Notes: a model not told the origin generated them from the letters alone. A stretch of 9,682 nt of DNA from an uncultured Slackia sp. (GCA_900555495.1 USLD01000037.1:1-9682); one strand, 5' to 3'; numbered from the stretch's first letter, positions 1 to 6,728 are shown. Program-made: numbers and translations.

Positions 1-1
1 G

Positions 2-607
2 ACGAGCCGCTGCGGCGAGGATGGGGGCAAGGCCGGGCGCGAGAACAAAAAGAAGGATGATTTTTCTATACATCGGGTCGACTTGATAAGCGACTTGAAG
101 GTGTCGGAGCGCGACTCCGCTGCGTATGTCGAACTCAAAGACCCCCGGGAACCCTTCGAGTATCTCCGCTGGTCGATGAACGGAATGGGCGGTAAGCGGC
201 AGCGTATTACGATGCGATGCAGCGAAAAAGCACTGCATTTCCTGATCGAGCGGTTTTCGGGTTGCGAAGGCTGGAGCGTGAGCATGGCAAGGGCCGGGTC
301 CGAAAAGGACGGTCGTCCCGAAAGGGAGGAAGAGTGGTACACCGTCACGTTCGAGGCCCCTCCGAAGGGAATAGGCTTTTGGGTGCAGAAGTTCCTGGGC
401 GACATCGACGTCGTCGAGCCCTCGTCGTTGCGAAGGGCGATCAAGGCGCGTGTTAAGGAGAATCCGTACTATCCCGATAGGAGGCAGGACGGTTTCAACG
501 AGCGCGTCGAACATGCGAAGCAGGCTAGCTTCGAAGAGCGCGTCGAACATGCGACGAGGCGGCGCGAGAGTTCGGCGAATGTCGGCTACGCGGGGCGGGA
601 GCAGTAG
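2..607 (+). CDS. WYL-domain transcriptional regulator, C-terminal part (5' end outside window)
   Basis: This frame is open from base 2, so the gene is cut by the left edge; 201 residues are visible. The visible N-terminal stretch, with KKDDFSIHRVDLISDLKV, matches the end of a WYL domain (the 'F-x-x-x-R-V-D-x-I' strand). It is followed by a WCX-like C-terminal extension of about 100 residues ending in the typical 'G-F-W-V-Q-K-F-L-G-D-I-D-V-V-E-P-x-x-L-R' pattern. WYL proteins are usually DNA-binding regulators with an N-terminal HTH, and their WYL domain senses a ligand, often nucleic acid or a nucleotide. The HTH is not in view. A TTG start at base 83 is possible on paper but would split the WYL domain, so I reject it. 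The tail (about the last 45 residues) is charged and holds a 12-residue tandem repeat. The target is unknown; the downstream small protein/HipA-like kinase pair is a candidate by position only. Confidence 0.75.
   Translation, partial: TSRCGEDGGKAGRENKKKDDFSIHRVDLISDLKVSERDSAAYVELKDPREPFEYLRWSMNGMGGKRQRITMRCSEKALHFLIERFSGCEGWSVSMARAGSEKDGRPEREEEWYTVTFEAPPKGIGFWVQKFLGDIDVVEPSSLRRAIKARVKENPYYPDRRQDGFNERVEHAKQASFEERVEHATRRRESSANVGYAGREQ
500..554 (+). repeat. Short tandem repeat in the WYL gene tail
   Basis: The 19-mer GAGCGCGTCGAACATGCGA occurs at 500-518 and again at 536-554, a period of 36 nt (12 codons). It encodes two copies of a unit like F-[N/E]-E-R-V-E-H-A-[K/T]. This is an in-frame duplication that lengthens the charged C-terminal tail. 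It lies after the conserved WCX region, so it probably does not affect folding of that domain. Confidence 0.85.
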
Positions 608-669
608 GGGTGTTTGCGGCGCGTAATCGCGGGCGTAGTGCGTCATAACGTATGTTTCGGTTTCGATTC

Positions 670-705
670 GACGGGTTGCTCCTTCATATAGCGGAATAAC
701 CCGTC
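670..705 (+). terminator. Stem-loop after the WYL gene, possible terminator
   Basis: GACGGGTT (670-677) pairs perfectly with AACCCGTC (698-705). An inner GCT (678-680) can pair with AGC (690-692), leaving a 5-nt bulge. The stem starts 62 nt after the WYL stop codon and is followed by a T-rich but interrupted stretch (ATTTCTCTTTCGG). This fits a weak intrinsic terminator for the upstream gene, but an operator for the downstream pair is also possible. The rest of the 608-822 gap shows no clear promoter. Confidence 0.35.
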
Positions 706-822
706 ATTTCTCTTTCGGCGTCGAGCGCATAATTGCGGCCATCGAAAGCGAAGCGGGAAGTGAGTCGGGCGATTTGTCCGCGTATCTTCCGCTCGGTATG
801 GCTACGCCGAAAGGGGAAACCG

Positions 823-999
823 ATGGAAATGGGATTGTTCGCTTCTGGAGCCGTCGCTCTTGTTTTTCAGGCTTTTTGCAAGCGCGCCGAGATGGCGGCG
901 CTGCTGCGTGCCGGCTCCGTCATGGGCATGGCTCGCCTGCTTTTCGGCTTGCTGGCCATGCCTGCCGCAGCGAGCATTCTTCTTTTGATTGCGGGATAG
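823..999 (+). CDS. Small hydrophobic (membrane) protein upstream of HipA-like kinase
   Basis: This is a 58-residue protein that I do not recognise as any family. The ATG at 823 is preceded by AAAGGGG (810-816) with 6-nt spacing. A longer reading from TTG at 733 lacks such a site and would add an unconvincing Arg-rich leader. Two hydrophobic stretches are visible, at about residues 4-16 and 39-57, separated by a short basic segment (CKRAEMAALLRAG), so a two-helix membrane hairpin is likely. The stop codon overlaps the AGGGAG ribosome binding site of the next gene, whose ATG lies 10 nt downstream. The two are therefore almost surely co-transcribed and probably translationally coupled. It has no HTH signature, so it is not a HipB-type antitoxin. 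Any role as regulator, anchor or partner of the kinase is guesswork from position. Confidence 0.55.
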   Translation: MEMGLFASGAVALVFQAFCKRAEMAALLRAGSVMGMARLLFGLLAMPAAASILLLIAG

Positions 1000-1009
1000 G
1001 GAGTAGGCG

Positions 1010-2197
1010 ATGAATGCAATTTCCGCAGGTGCAAGCAGGTTTTTCCTGATGAATAAAGACGAGGAAGCGCTGTCGTTTATCGACACTGGCGGGAATACGT
1101 TTTCGCCCGATCGATTCAAGGTGTCGGGGACATTCGATGAGAAACGCCTTCCCCGAGACTTTTCCAACGTGGAAAGCTGGCTTAGAAGGCGCTTCGGCGC
1201 GCAGGGTCGCACTCATATGGATCGCCTTATGTGGCAGTGCGAATGCAATTCGACCAGCGATTTCGTCCGCAAGACATGCGCGCTTTCCCTCAATGATACG
1301 TTTTGGGTCAAACCTGCGGATTCGTCGTTGTCGTGGAGCGACGTTTCTTTGTATCGGAATGATTTCGATGAATCCGTTGCCAATGCGGCTTTATTCGGGC
1401 GGGGTGTTCGGGCGACGAAGCCTCCGATTCTCTCGCCCGAGTTCACGACCGACGGTTCATATGCGAAGTGCTGGATGCGCCGCCGCGGCAGGATCTATCT
1501 TTTGAAGTCGGCAGACCGCGGCAGCTTCAAGCCCCTCGGCTTCGAATCGCATTCAGAGGCCATGGCGTCGCAGCTTGCTGCGGCATTTCTTGACGAGCAC
1601 GTCGAATATAGGATTGTGCTTTCGTCCAAACATCGCGACGATCCGAGGCGCAGTTTTTCGGCCTGTAAAGCCTTCACGTCCGAGAACATCGGCTTTCTTC
1701 AGTACGGAAGGATGCGTGGCTGCGGTTACGACGCGTCGCATCCGGGGGCGATGCTTGATTTCTATGCAGGCATCGGGTCCGAGGCGGCGTTCAAGAAGAT
1801 GCTCGTATTCGATGCGCTGTGCCTGAACACCGATCGCCACCTGGGCAATCATGGCGTATTGTTCGATACGGACACCCTTGAGGTGCTGGGCATGGCGCCT
1901 GTGTTCGACAATAACAAGGCTTTCCTTCCGTCGTACGACGGCGAAGATTTCGGACATGCGATGAAGTGTGCGTCGTTGCTTTCGCCGAGAATCGGCGATG
2001 ATTTCAACGGAGTCGCGCATTTCGTGTTGACTGACGGGTTGCGTCGCGATTTGAGGAATCTGCGCGGCTTCGAATTCGACAGGTCTTTGCTGCCCGGTCT
2101 TCCCGAGGGCCGTGTTCGCCTGATGGAACGGCTGGTCGAATGCCAGATCGAGGCCATTCTCAAGGGCGATCCGGTGGGTTCGGGATATGTCGGCTGA
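1010..2197 (+). CDS. HipA-like serine/threonine kinase, orphan
   Basis: This 395-residue protein has the C-terminal kinase signature of the HipA family. It shows a nucleotide-binding stretch around residues 147-166 (TDGSYAKCW, then LLK with Lys166) and a helix-C acidic residue near 183 (SEAMASQLAA). The catalytic loop N-T-D-R-H-L-G-N spans residues 273-280 (Asp275, Asn280), and P-V-F-D-N-N carries metal-binding Asp300. The N-terminal 130 residues include S-L-N-D-T-F-W-V, which I recall from lone HipA-domain proteins of Gram-positive bacteria. HipA toxins of Escherichia coli type phosphorylate a tRNA synthetase and are neutralised by the HTH protein HipB. Here no hipB-like gene is adjacent; the only tightly linked gene is the 58-residue hydrophobic ORF upstream. 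The start is supported by AGGGAG (998-1003) with 6-nt spacing. The catalytic residues look intact, so I predict an active kinase. Whether it acts as a toxin, defence effector or signalling enzyme cannot be told. Confidence 0.85.
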   Translation: MNAISAGASRFFLMNKDEEALSFIDTGGNTFSPDRFKVSGTFDEKRLPRDFSNVESWLRRRFGAQGRTHMDRLMWQCECNSTSDFVRKTCALSLNDTFWVKPADSSLSWSDVSLYRNDFDESVANAALFGRGVRATKPPILSPEFTTDGSYAKCWMRRRGRIYLLKSADRGSFKPLGFESHSEAMASQLAAAFLDEHVEYRIVLSSKHRDDPRRSFSACKAFTSENIGFLQYGRMRGCGYDASHPGAMLDFYAGIGSEAAFKKMLVFDALCLNTDRHLGNHGVLFDTDTLEVLGMAPVFDNNKAFLPSYDGEDFGHAMKCASLLSPRIGDDFNGVAHFVLTDGLRRDLRNLRGFEFDRSLLPGLPEGRVRLMERLVECQIEAILKGDPVGSGYVG

Positions 2198-2247
2198 ATC
2201 GAGGTCGGGTGCCTGTAAGGCCTCTCTTCGATTGCGCAAAAGACGGG

Positions 2248-2265
2248 AATGACGCCATCGTCATT
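2248..2265. other. Perfect 7-bp stem-loop between kinase and cyclase genes
   Basis: AATGACG (2248-2254) and CGTCATT (2259-2265) form a perfect 7-bp dyad with a 4-nt loop, 51 nt after the kinase stop. No T-tract follows on either strand, so it is not a typical intrinsic terminator. It may be a protein-binding site or mRNA end structure. The remaining 2266-2363 contains only a weak -10-like TATGAT (2313-2318), with no matching -35 at normal spacing. Confidence 0.3.
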
Positions 2266-2363
2266 GACTAGGAGAGCGGAGTCCTCGCCGATGGGTCGCG
2301 GCGTTTGCAGGGTATGATGGGTGCAGGCCAGTTTGATGGTCGCGCTCGTTCAAGGAGGGCTAT

Positions 2364-3044
2364 ATGAAAGTGGTCGATCTGACGCATGCGATTCGCGAAG
2401 ACATGCCCGTGTTTCCCGGAGACGATGCGCCGCGGCTTACGCAGGCGGGCTCGTATGATGCGGACGGGTATCGCGCCACTATGCTGCGCATGTCCACGCA
2501 CGTAGGAACGCACATGGATGCGCCGGCTCATATTTTCGCGGACGGCACAACGGTCGATGCGCTTCCCGTAAGCCATTTCATGGGTAAGGCGATCGTGGTT
2601 GATTGCCGTGGCTTGTGCGAGGGCGACGCCATCACGATGGAGCAGGTCAGAGCCTGCGGCCAGGCGGTCGAGCAGGCCGATTTCCTGCTGTTCAACTTGG
2701 GATGGGATGCGCGGTGGGGCGCTCCCGAGTATTTCGGCGACTATCCCTGCATCGATGACGAGGTTCTTGATTTCGTGATCGAGCGCGGCTTCAAGGGCGT
2801 CGGCTTCGACGTGATGGGGATCGACCCCATCTGGGACGAAAGCCTTCCGCGGCACAAGAAACTGCTTGCGGGTCGCGACGTCGTCAACATCGAGAACCTG
2901 ACGAATCTCGATCAATGCGGCTGCGGACTCTTCGATTTCGGCTGTTTCCCTCTGAAGATACAAAATGGCGACGGTTCGCCCTGCCGAGCCGTCGCCTGGT
3001 TTGAAGATGAGGCCCTGTCGTCTAGCGTTCTTCCCACGGTGTGA
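2364..3044 (+). CDS. Cyclase family protein (kynurenine formamidase-like metal hydrolase)
   Basis: This 226-residue protein belongs to the cyclase/kynurenine formamidase fold (Pfam Cyclase, PF04199). It opens with the typical 'V-V-D-L-T-H ... M-P-V-F-P-G-D' start and carries the metal/catalytic motif H-V-G-T-H-M-D-A-P-A-H at residues 46-56. By family knowledge His46, His50 and Asp52 bind metal and His56 acts in catalysis. Members hydrolyse N-formylkynurenine, isatin and other amides or lactones; the substrate here cannot be assigned. Length is normal for the family. The start is set by AAGGAGG (2352-2358), 5 nt before the ATG. The C-terminal segment P-L-K-I-Q-N-G-D-G-S-P also fits the family. 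The gene stands alone on its strand, and its last 23 nt overlap the 3' end of the convergent dehydrogenase gene, leaving no room for a terminator between them. Confidence 0.9.
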   Translation: MKVVDLTHAIREDMPVFPGDDAPRLTQAGSYDADGYRATMLRMSTHVGTHMDAPAHIFADGTTVDALPVSHFMGKAIVVDCRGLCEGDAITMEQVRACGQAVEQADFLLFNLGWDARWGAPEYFGDYPCIDDEVLDFVIERGFKGVGFDVMGIDPIWDESLPRHKKLLAGRDVVNIENLTNLDQCGCGLFDFGCFPLKIQNGDGSPCRAVAWFEDEALSSSVLPTV

Positions 3045-4077
3045 TGACCATTTTCAGGCAGTCGTTTTCGCGAGCTTCGAATGCGCGGTATGCTTCCAGG
3101 ATGTCGTTGAGGGCGTAGCGCTTCGAAATAAGGCAGCTCGTGTCGATGCGGCCCTCTTCGACGAGCTTCATGGTCTCGTCCAGGTTCGCAGCGTCGACGC
3201 CGCCCGTTTTGAACACGAGGTTCTTGCCGTACATCTCGTGCAGGGGGAGCGTCTGCGGGCCTTCGTACATGGCGGAAATCACCACGACGGCATTGGGCCG
3301 GGCGACGCGCCATGCCATTTCGAAGGTATTCGATCCGCCGGCGGCCTCCACCACGGCATCGGCGCCGCGACCGTCGGTCATGTCGCGCACGGCCGCTTCG
3401 ACGGCATCGAGGTCCATCGCGCTTGCATCGATCGTCTCGTCGGCAAGGCCGTGCTCTTTCGCCAGTGCGAGCCGCTTCGCGTCGATGTCGATTGCCACGA
3501 TACGACCCGGTTCGGCAAGCTTCGCGCACATCATGGTGGCAAGGCCGACCGGACCCGCGCCGATCACCGCCACGCTGCAGCCGGGCTCGAGCTCGGCGAT
3601 TTCGGCGCCCCATTGGCCTGTCGCCACGATATCGCCCAGGAACAGCGCGTCTTCGTCGGTCACGCCGTCAGGAATGATGCTGCAGGTCTGTTCGGCGAAG
3701 GGGACGCGCACGAATTCCGCTTGGCAGCCGTCCATGCGGCAACCCAGCTCCCATCCGCCCTGGATGCAGTTGTTCACCCAGCCGCGCTTGCAGTAGAAGC
3801 ATTCGCCGCAGAAGGTCTCGCAACTCACGGCAACGCGGTCGCCCGCGGCTAGCTTGGTCACGCCTGACCCCACTGCATCGATGACGCCCACGAACTCGTG
3901 GCCCAGCACCGTGTTCGGCAAAGCGCGAGGGACGGCGCCGTGGATGATGTGCAAGTCGCTGGTGCTGATGGTCGAGCGCGTGACGCGCACGACGACGTCG
4001 CCGGAATCGATGGGCTCGGGCTTGGGGCGGTCTTCGATCGAGATGGCTCCGTTTCCGTCATGCACCAATGCTTTCAT
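3022..4077 (-). CDS. Zinc-type alcohol dehydrogenase (medium-chain dehydrogenase/reductase)
   Basis: This 351-residue protein is of the MDR superfamily. The catalytic domain has G-H-E (His60-Glu61), a structural-zinc set C-G-E-C-F-Y-C (Cys90, 93, 96) plus Cys104, and Asp149 in L-G-D, the third catalytic-zinc ligand in secondary alcohol dehydrogenases of Clostridium beijerinckii type. The Rossmann fold shows G-A-G-P-V-G at about 173-178 and an acidic strand end (A-I-D-I-D, about 195-199), which suggests NAD(H). The usual first catalytic-zinc Cys (pattern C-x-S-D) is Ser38 here (I-S-T-S-D-L-H), which is odd and may alter metal binding or activity. Substrate is unknown; alcohol, polyol or threonine-type dehydrogenation are all possible. 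It is the last gene of the minus-strand run, 55 nt after thpR, with its own AAAGGAG (4084-4090). The 3' end overlaps the convergent cyclase gene. Confidence 0.9.
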   Translation of the reverse strand: MKALVHDGNGAISIEDRPKPEPIDSGDVVVRVTRSTISTSDLHIIHGAVPRALPNTVLGHEFVGVIDAVGSGVTKLAAGDRVAVSCETFCGECFYCKRGWVNNCIQGGWELGCRMDGCQAEFVRVPFAEQTCSIIPDGVTDEDALFLGDIVATGQWGAEIAELEPGCSVAVIGAGPVGLATMMCAKLAEPGRIVAIDIDAKRLALAKEHGLADETIDASAMDLDAVEAAVRDMTDGRGADAVVEAAGGSNTFEMAWRVARPNAVVVISAMYEGPQTLPLHEMYGKNLVFKTGGVDAANLDETMKLVEEGRIDTSCLISKRYALNDILEAYRAFEARENDCLKMVITPWEER

Positions 4078-4132
4078 GCTGCTCTCCTTTATCGCGAGGT
4101 CGGTGGTTCTATTCGTGCGCGGTTTGCGGGTT

Positions 4133-4669
4133 TCAGCGCGCGGGTTCGAGGTCTATGCCGTATATCTCTTCGTACGAGGCGCCTTCGCGCGAGAGGGTGC
4201 TCTTGAACACCGCAACGCGCGTCGCGAGCGCCGGCCCAGGGAAGGGCAGGGGCGGCAGGTCGCCTTTGGGGATGCGCGCCCTTCGTGCGAGGGTTATATG
4301 CGGCAGAAACGGCTTGTCGTCGAAGGGGAATTCTCGTTCGCGCAGCTCTTCGCGCAAGCGGGCGGCCAATGCGCTCAGATGGGGGTCGTCGGCCAGCCCG
4401 AGCCAAAACGACGCATCGGCGCTGCGCCCGAATTTCCCCAGTCGGTCGGGGGCAAGCGTGACGCGCCCGATGCCTTTCGCCGCTTCGTCCAACGCGTCTT
4501 CGATGTCGGGCAGGCGTGCTTCGGACACGTCGCCCAGAAACGCCAGGGTGACGTGCCAATTCTCACGCGGAATGAAGCGTCCTGGCACGGAGGCGCGCAA
4601 GGGCCTGACCAGCCCCGCCAGTTCGTCTTGCATGAGCGAAGGTATTTCGAGTGCGATGAAGATTCTCAT
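4133..4669 (-). CDS. thpR: RNA 2',3'-cyclic phosphodiesterase (2'-5' RNA ligase family)
   Basis: This 178-residue protein carries the two H-x-T-x motifs that define the 2H phosphoesterase superfamily: H-V-T-L at 39-42 and H-I-T-L at 124-127. The start M-R-I-F-I-A-L-E-I-P and the segment W-H-V-T-L-A-F-L-G-D are typical of ThpR/LigT. The enzyme opens 2',3'-cyclic phosphate RNA ends to 2'-phosphate, and family members can also join tRNA halves through a 2'-5' bond in vitro; it acts in the cytosol. Length is normal for the family. The ribosome binding site is weak (AGGGA just before ATG). It lies 48 nt after the EamA gene and 55 nt before the dehydrogenase gene, all on the same strand, so an operon is likely though no shared function is evident. 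Confidence 0.92.
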   Translation of the reverse strand: MRIFIALEIPSLMQDELAGLVRPLRASVPGRFIPRENWHVTLAFLGDVSEARLPDIEDALDEAAKGIGRVTLAPDRLGKFGRSADASFWLGLADDPHLSALAARLREELREREFPFDDKPFLPHITLARRARIPKGDLPPLPFPGPALATRVAVFKSTLSREGASYEEIYGIDLEPAR

Positions 4670-4717
4670 GTCCCTATTGTAGTCCCATCGTTTCGGGCCG
4701 GTACGGGTTTTCGGCGG

Positions 4718-5587
4718 CTAGGTCCACCATGCCATCGCAGCGGTGCCAAGCACGATGAGCGCCAGGCCCGCGACGCTTTTCTTCGTGAGCTTTTCGCCGA
4801 ACGCGAAGAAGGCGAACAGGACCGACACCAGCACGGACAGCTTGTCGATCTGCACGACGACGCTCACTTGGCCTGCGGATATGGCGTAGTAGTAGAACAG
4901 CCACGATGCGCCCGTCGCCAGGCCCGACGCCGCCAGGAATCCCAATTCACCGCGACGCACGCTGCGTACCTGGTCGAGTTTTCCTTTCATGGCCACAATC
5001 GCCCACGCCATGGCGAGCACCACGCAGGTGCGGATGGCGGTCGCGAGGTTCGATTCCACGCCCTCGGTACCGACTTTCGCTAAAAGCGAGGTCAGCGCGG
5101 CGAATACGGCGGCACCGATCGCCCATATGAGCCACGTGCGGTCGTTCGATTCGCTTGCGCCCTGTTTTTTCTCGATCATCATGAAGGTGCCTAGCGAGAC
5201 GGCCGCGGTGCCTGCGAGCTTCACGCCTAGGTTGCTTGTCTCGCCGAACAGCGCGATGGCCAGCAGGGTGGCAAGCACCGTGCTCGATTTGTCGACGGGT
5301 ACCACCTTGTTCACATCGCCGACGGAAAGCGCCTTGAAGTAGCAGATCCACGACGCTCCTGTGGCAAGGCCCGACAACACGAGGAAAAGCCACGAGCGAG
5401 CGCTGATGGCGCCGACGGCGTCGAGCGGACCCGAAAGCGCTGCCACGATCCATGCGAACACGAGCACCACGCAGGTGCGCAGGGCCGTGGCCACGTCGGA
5501 ATCGGTGGTTTTGATGCCGCATTTGGCGAGGATGGATGTGATGCCTGCGAAAAATGCCGACGCGAATGCTGCTGCGATCCAGGACAA
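4718..5587 (-). CDS. EamA/DMT-family transporter
   Basis: This 289-residue integral membrane protein has about ten hydrophobic helices in two EamA halves, as in the drug/metabolite transporter superfamily. The halves are strikingly alike. S-G-L-A-T-G-A-S-W occurs at 72-80 and 221-229, R-T-C-V-V-L at 37-42 and 186-191, and D-K at 99-100 and 248-249, all at one constant offset of 149 residues. Members export or import amino acids, nucleotides, sugars or other small metabolites; the substrate cannot be read from sequence. The start is TTG (S-W-I-A-A-A follows), chosen because GGAGG (complement of 5594-5598) lies 6 nt upstream and no better start is near. It sits 78 nt downstream of the bile salt hydrolase gene, so movement of a bile-acid or taurine/glycine product is an attractive but unproven guess. 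A nested stem-loop overlaps its ribosome binding site. Confidence 0.9.
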   Translation of the reverse strand: MSWIAAAFASAFFAGITSILAKCGIKTTDSDVATALRTCVVLVFAWIVAALSGPLDAVGAISARSWLFLVLSGLATGASWICYFKALSVGDVNKVVPVDKSSTVLATLLAIALFGETSNLGVKLAGTAAVSLGTFMMIEKKQGASESNDRTWLIWAIGAAVFAALTSLLAKVGTEGVESNLATAIRTCVVLAMAWAIVAMKGKLDQVRSVRRGELGFLAASGLATGASWLFYYYAISAGQVSVVVQIDKLSVLVSVLFAFFAFGEKLTKKSVAGLALIVLGTAAMAWWT

Positions 5588-5589
5588 AG

Positions 5590-5640
5590 GGCGCCTCCGT
5601 TCGATCGAGCGGCGTCATTCGGCTCGATGGGTCGGGCGCC
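5590..5640 (-). promoter_or_regulatory. Nested stem-loop over the EamA ribosome binding site
   Basis: An outer GGCGCC/GGCGCC pair (5590-5595 with 5635-5640) encloses an inner 7-bp stem, ATCGAGC (5604-5610) with GCTCGAT (5622-5628). On the minus-strand transcript the outer stem takes in the last two G of the GGAGG site (5594-5598) and ends 2 nt before the TTG start. If it forms, it could lower or control translation of the transporter. It may instead be a chance fold in GC-rich DNA. Confidence 0.35.
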
Positions 5641-5665
5641 GTTGCGTTGATGCTGTCGAGCCCGT

Positions 5666-6622
5666 TCAGTATAGCGCGCGCGTCTGCAGGGCGCTGCCGT
5701 CCATGTCGAAGCTATCGAACGGGAAGGCGCGTATTTCGAAATCGTCGTAGGTATTCGCGTAATAGGTGTTCGTCGCGCTGGAGAATCCGCTGGTGAAGAT
5801 GGTTTTTTCGAAATGTCCGCTGGCTGATTTCACCGTGCCTTCCGTCACCTGGACGGCTGCGAGCGTGCGAAAGAGGCGCGCGACGTTTTCGCGCTCCGTC
5901 GTCTTGGCGGGGTGGTGCGCATTGGCGTAGGCCGCGCGCACGAAGCGCGAAGGCGATCCCGGGTCGCCCGGTATGCCCTGCATGCCGCCTCCGATACCCC
6001 ATGCGCGCAGCTCCTGCGCGCCCCATGCGGTCGGTTGCGGGTCTTCGTTGCTCGTGTGCAGATAGTTGTCGAGATTGGCGATATGCCACGGCAGCTCGGG
6101 CGAATTGGCCAGCACGTCGGCGCGGTTTTCGTAGACGTGCAGCCCGGTCGCGGTGTTTTCCACCACGATGCTGCGCGTGCCGTCGGCGATGATCCAGTGC
6201 AATAGCGATTCGGGTTGTCCAGGCTGCACGAGCGAAACGATCCGCACGTCGTCCAGGGCTCGCTCGACTTCGCGGGTCGAAGTGAAATTGCGCGCCACCC
6301 ACAAGGGGAACTCGAAGGTGGCTACGTTGCATGCCCCTTCGGCGGGCTCGTGCGGAAACGCTCCGCAGCGCGGGAAATTGAGGCCGGCCACGGCGAGGCC
6401 TGCGTCGTTGGCGCAATCGAAGTACATCGGCTTGCCGTCCATGACGCAGCCGACGCCGAGCACGGCGCGGGGCTGTTCGGCGTGCGTCGCCCCCAGCGCG
6501 TAGTCGTAGGCGAAGCCGCGCGGCGTGGCGAGGATTTCTTCGCCGTAGGATTCCATCCAATCGAGGTTGCGCCCGAAGAACAGGGCTTCGTTGCGGTCGG
6601 CGAATCTGACGGCGGTGCACAT
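5666..6622 (-). CDS. bsh: Bile salt hydrolase (choloylglycine hydrolase, Ntn hydrolase)
   Basis: This is a 318-residue enzyme that splits glycine or taurine from conjugated bile acids. The start is ATG at 6622, giving M-C-T-A-V-R-F so that Cys2 becomes the N-terminal nucleophile after Met removal. AAGGAGG (complement of 6628-6634) lies 5 nt upstream. A longer start at 6667 would bury the nucleophile. Family residues are in place: Arg18 and Asp21 (G-R-N-L-D-W), Asn82 (A-G-L-N-F-P), Asn173 (V-L-A-N-S-P) and Arg226 (S-P-S-R-F-V-R). From memory it closely resembles Gram-positive BSH such as that of Bifidobacterium longum (shared blocks P-M-Y-F-D-C-A-N, F-E-F-P-L-W-V-A-R-N-F, E-S-L-L-H-W), and length agrees. 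Penicillin V acylase is a less likely alternative. One difference is L-A-N where L-T-N is usual before the active-site Asn. No signal peptide is seen, so it is cytosolic. The gene follows the metallophosphoesterase gene after 106 nt. Confidence 0.93.
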   Translation of the reverse strand: MCTAVRFADRNEALFFGRNLDWMESYGEEILATPRGFAYDYALGATHAEQPRAVLGVGCVMDGKPMYFDCANDAGLAVAGLNFPRCGAFPHEPAEGACNVATFEFPLWVARNFTSTREVERALDDVRIVSLVQPGQPESLLHWIIADGTRSIVVENTATGLHVYENRADVLANSPELPWHIANLDNYLHTSNEDPQPTAWGAQELRAWGIGGGMQGIPGDPGSPSRFVRAAYANAHHPAKTTERENVARLFRTLAAVQVTEGTVKSASGHFEKTIFTSGFSSATNTYYANTYDDFEIRAFPFDSFDMDGSALQTRALY

Positions 6623-6728
6623 GGCGGCCTCCTTGTTGACGGGACGGATACGCCCCGATTGTGCCACGTTCGCAGCGCAACCGGGGCATCGGCGACAGAG
6701 CCGCTACCGTGCCGTTTTCTTGAAGCGG

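Noticed and set aside
83..607. WYL-protein frame as a complete gene starting at TTG 83
   Set aside because: The frame is open to base 2 and the upstream residues complete the WYL-domain strand, so the gene is truncated by the window edge rather than starting here.
2264..2318. TTGACT with TATGAT as a promoter for the cyclase gene
   Set aside because: The hexamers are 43 nt apart, far from the usual 16-18; only the isolated -10-like motif remains.
2965..3852. Long plus-strand frame opposite the dehydrogenase
   Set aside because: It is antisense to a clear MDR dehydrogenase; no ribosome binding site and no recognisable domain.
3854..5083. 409-codon plus-strand frame opposite dehydrogenase, thpR and transporter genes
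   Set aside because: It spans the antisense of three genuine genes, has low-complexity Arg-rich sequence, and is explained by GC-rich codon structure.
6623..6667. Longer bile salt hydrolase start at 6667
   Set aside because: It would place 15 residues before the Cys nucleophile; ATG 6622 has AAGGAGG and gives the required Met-Cys start.
6652..6687. GCCCCG/CGGGGC inverted repeat between phosphoesterase and bsh as a terminator
   Set aside because: The stem is 6 bp with a 24-nt loop and no T-tract follows on the minus strand.
5712..6689. Second minus-strand frame overlapping bsh
   Set aside because: Arg-rich shadow of the bile salt hydrolase in another frame.
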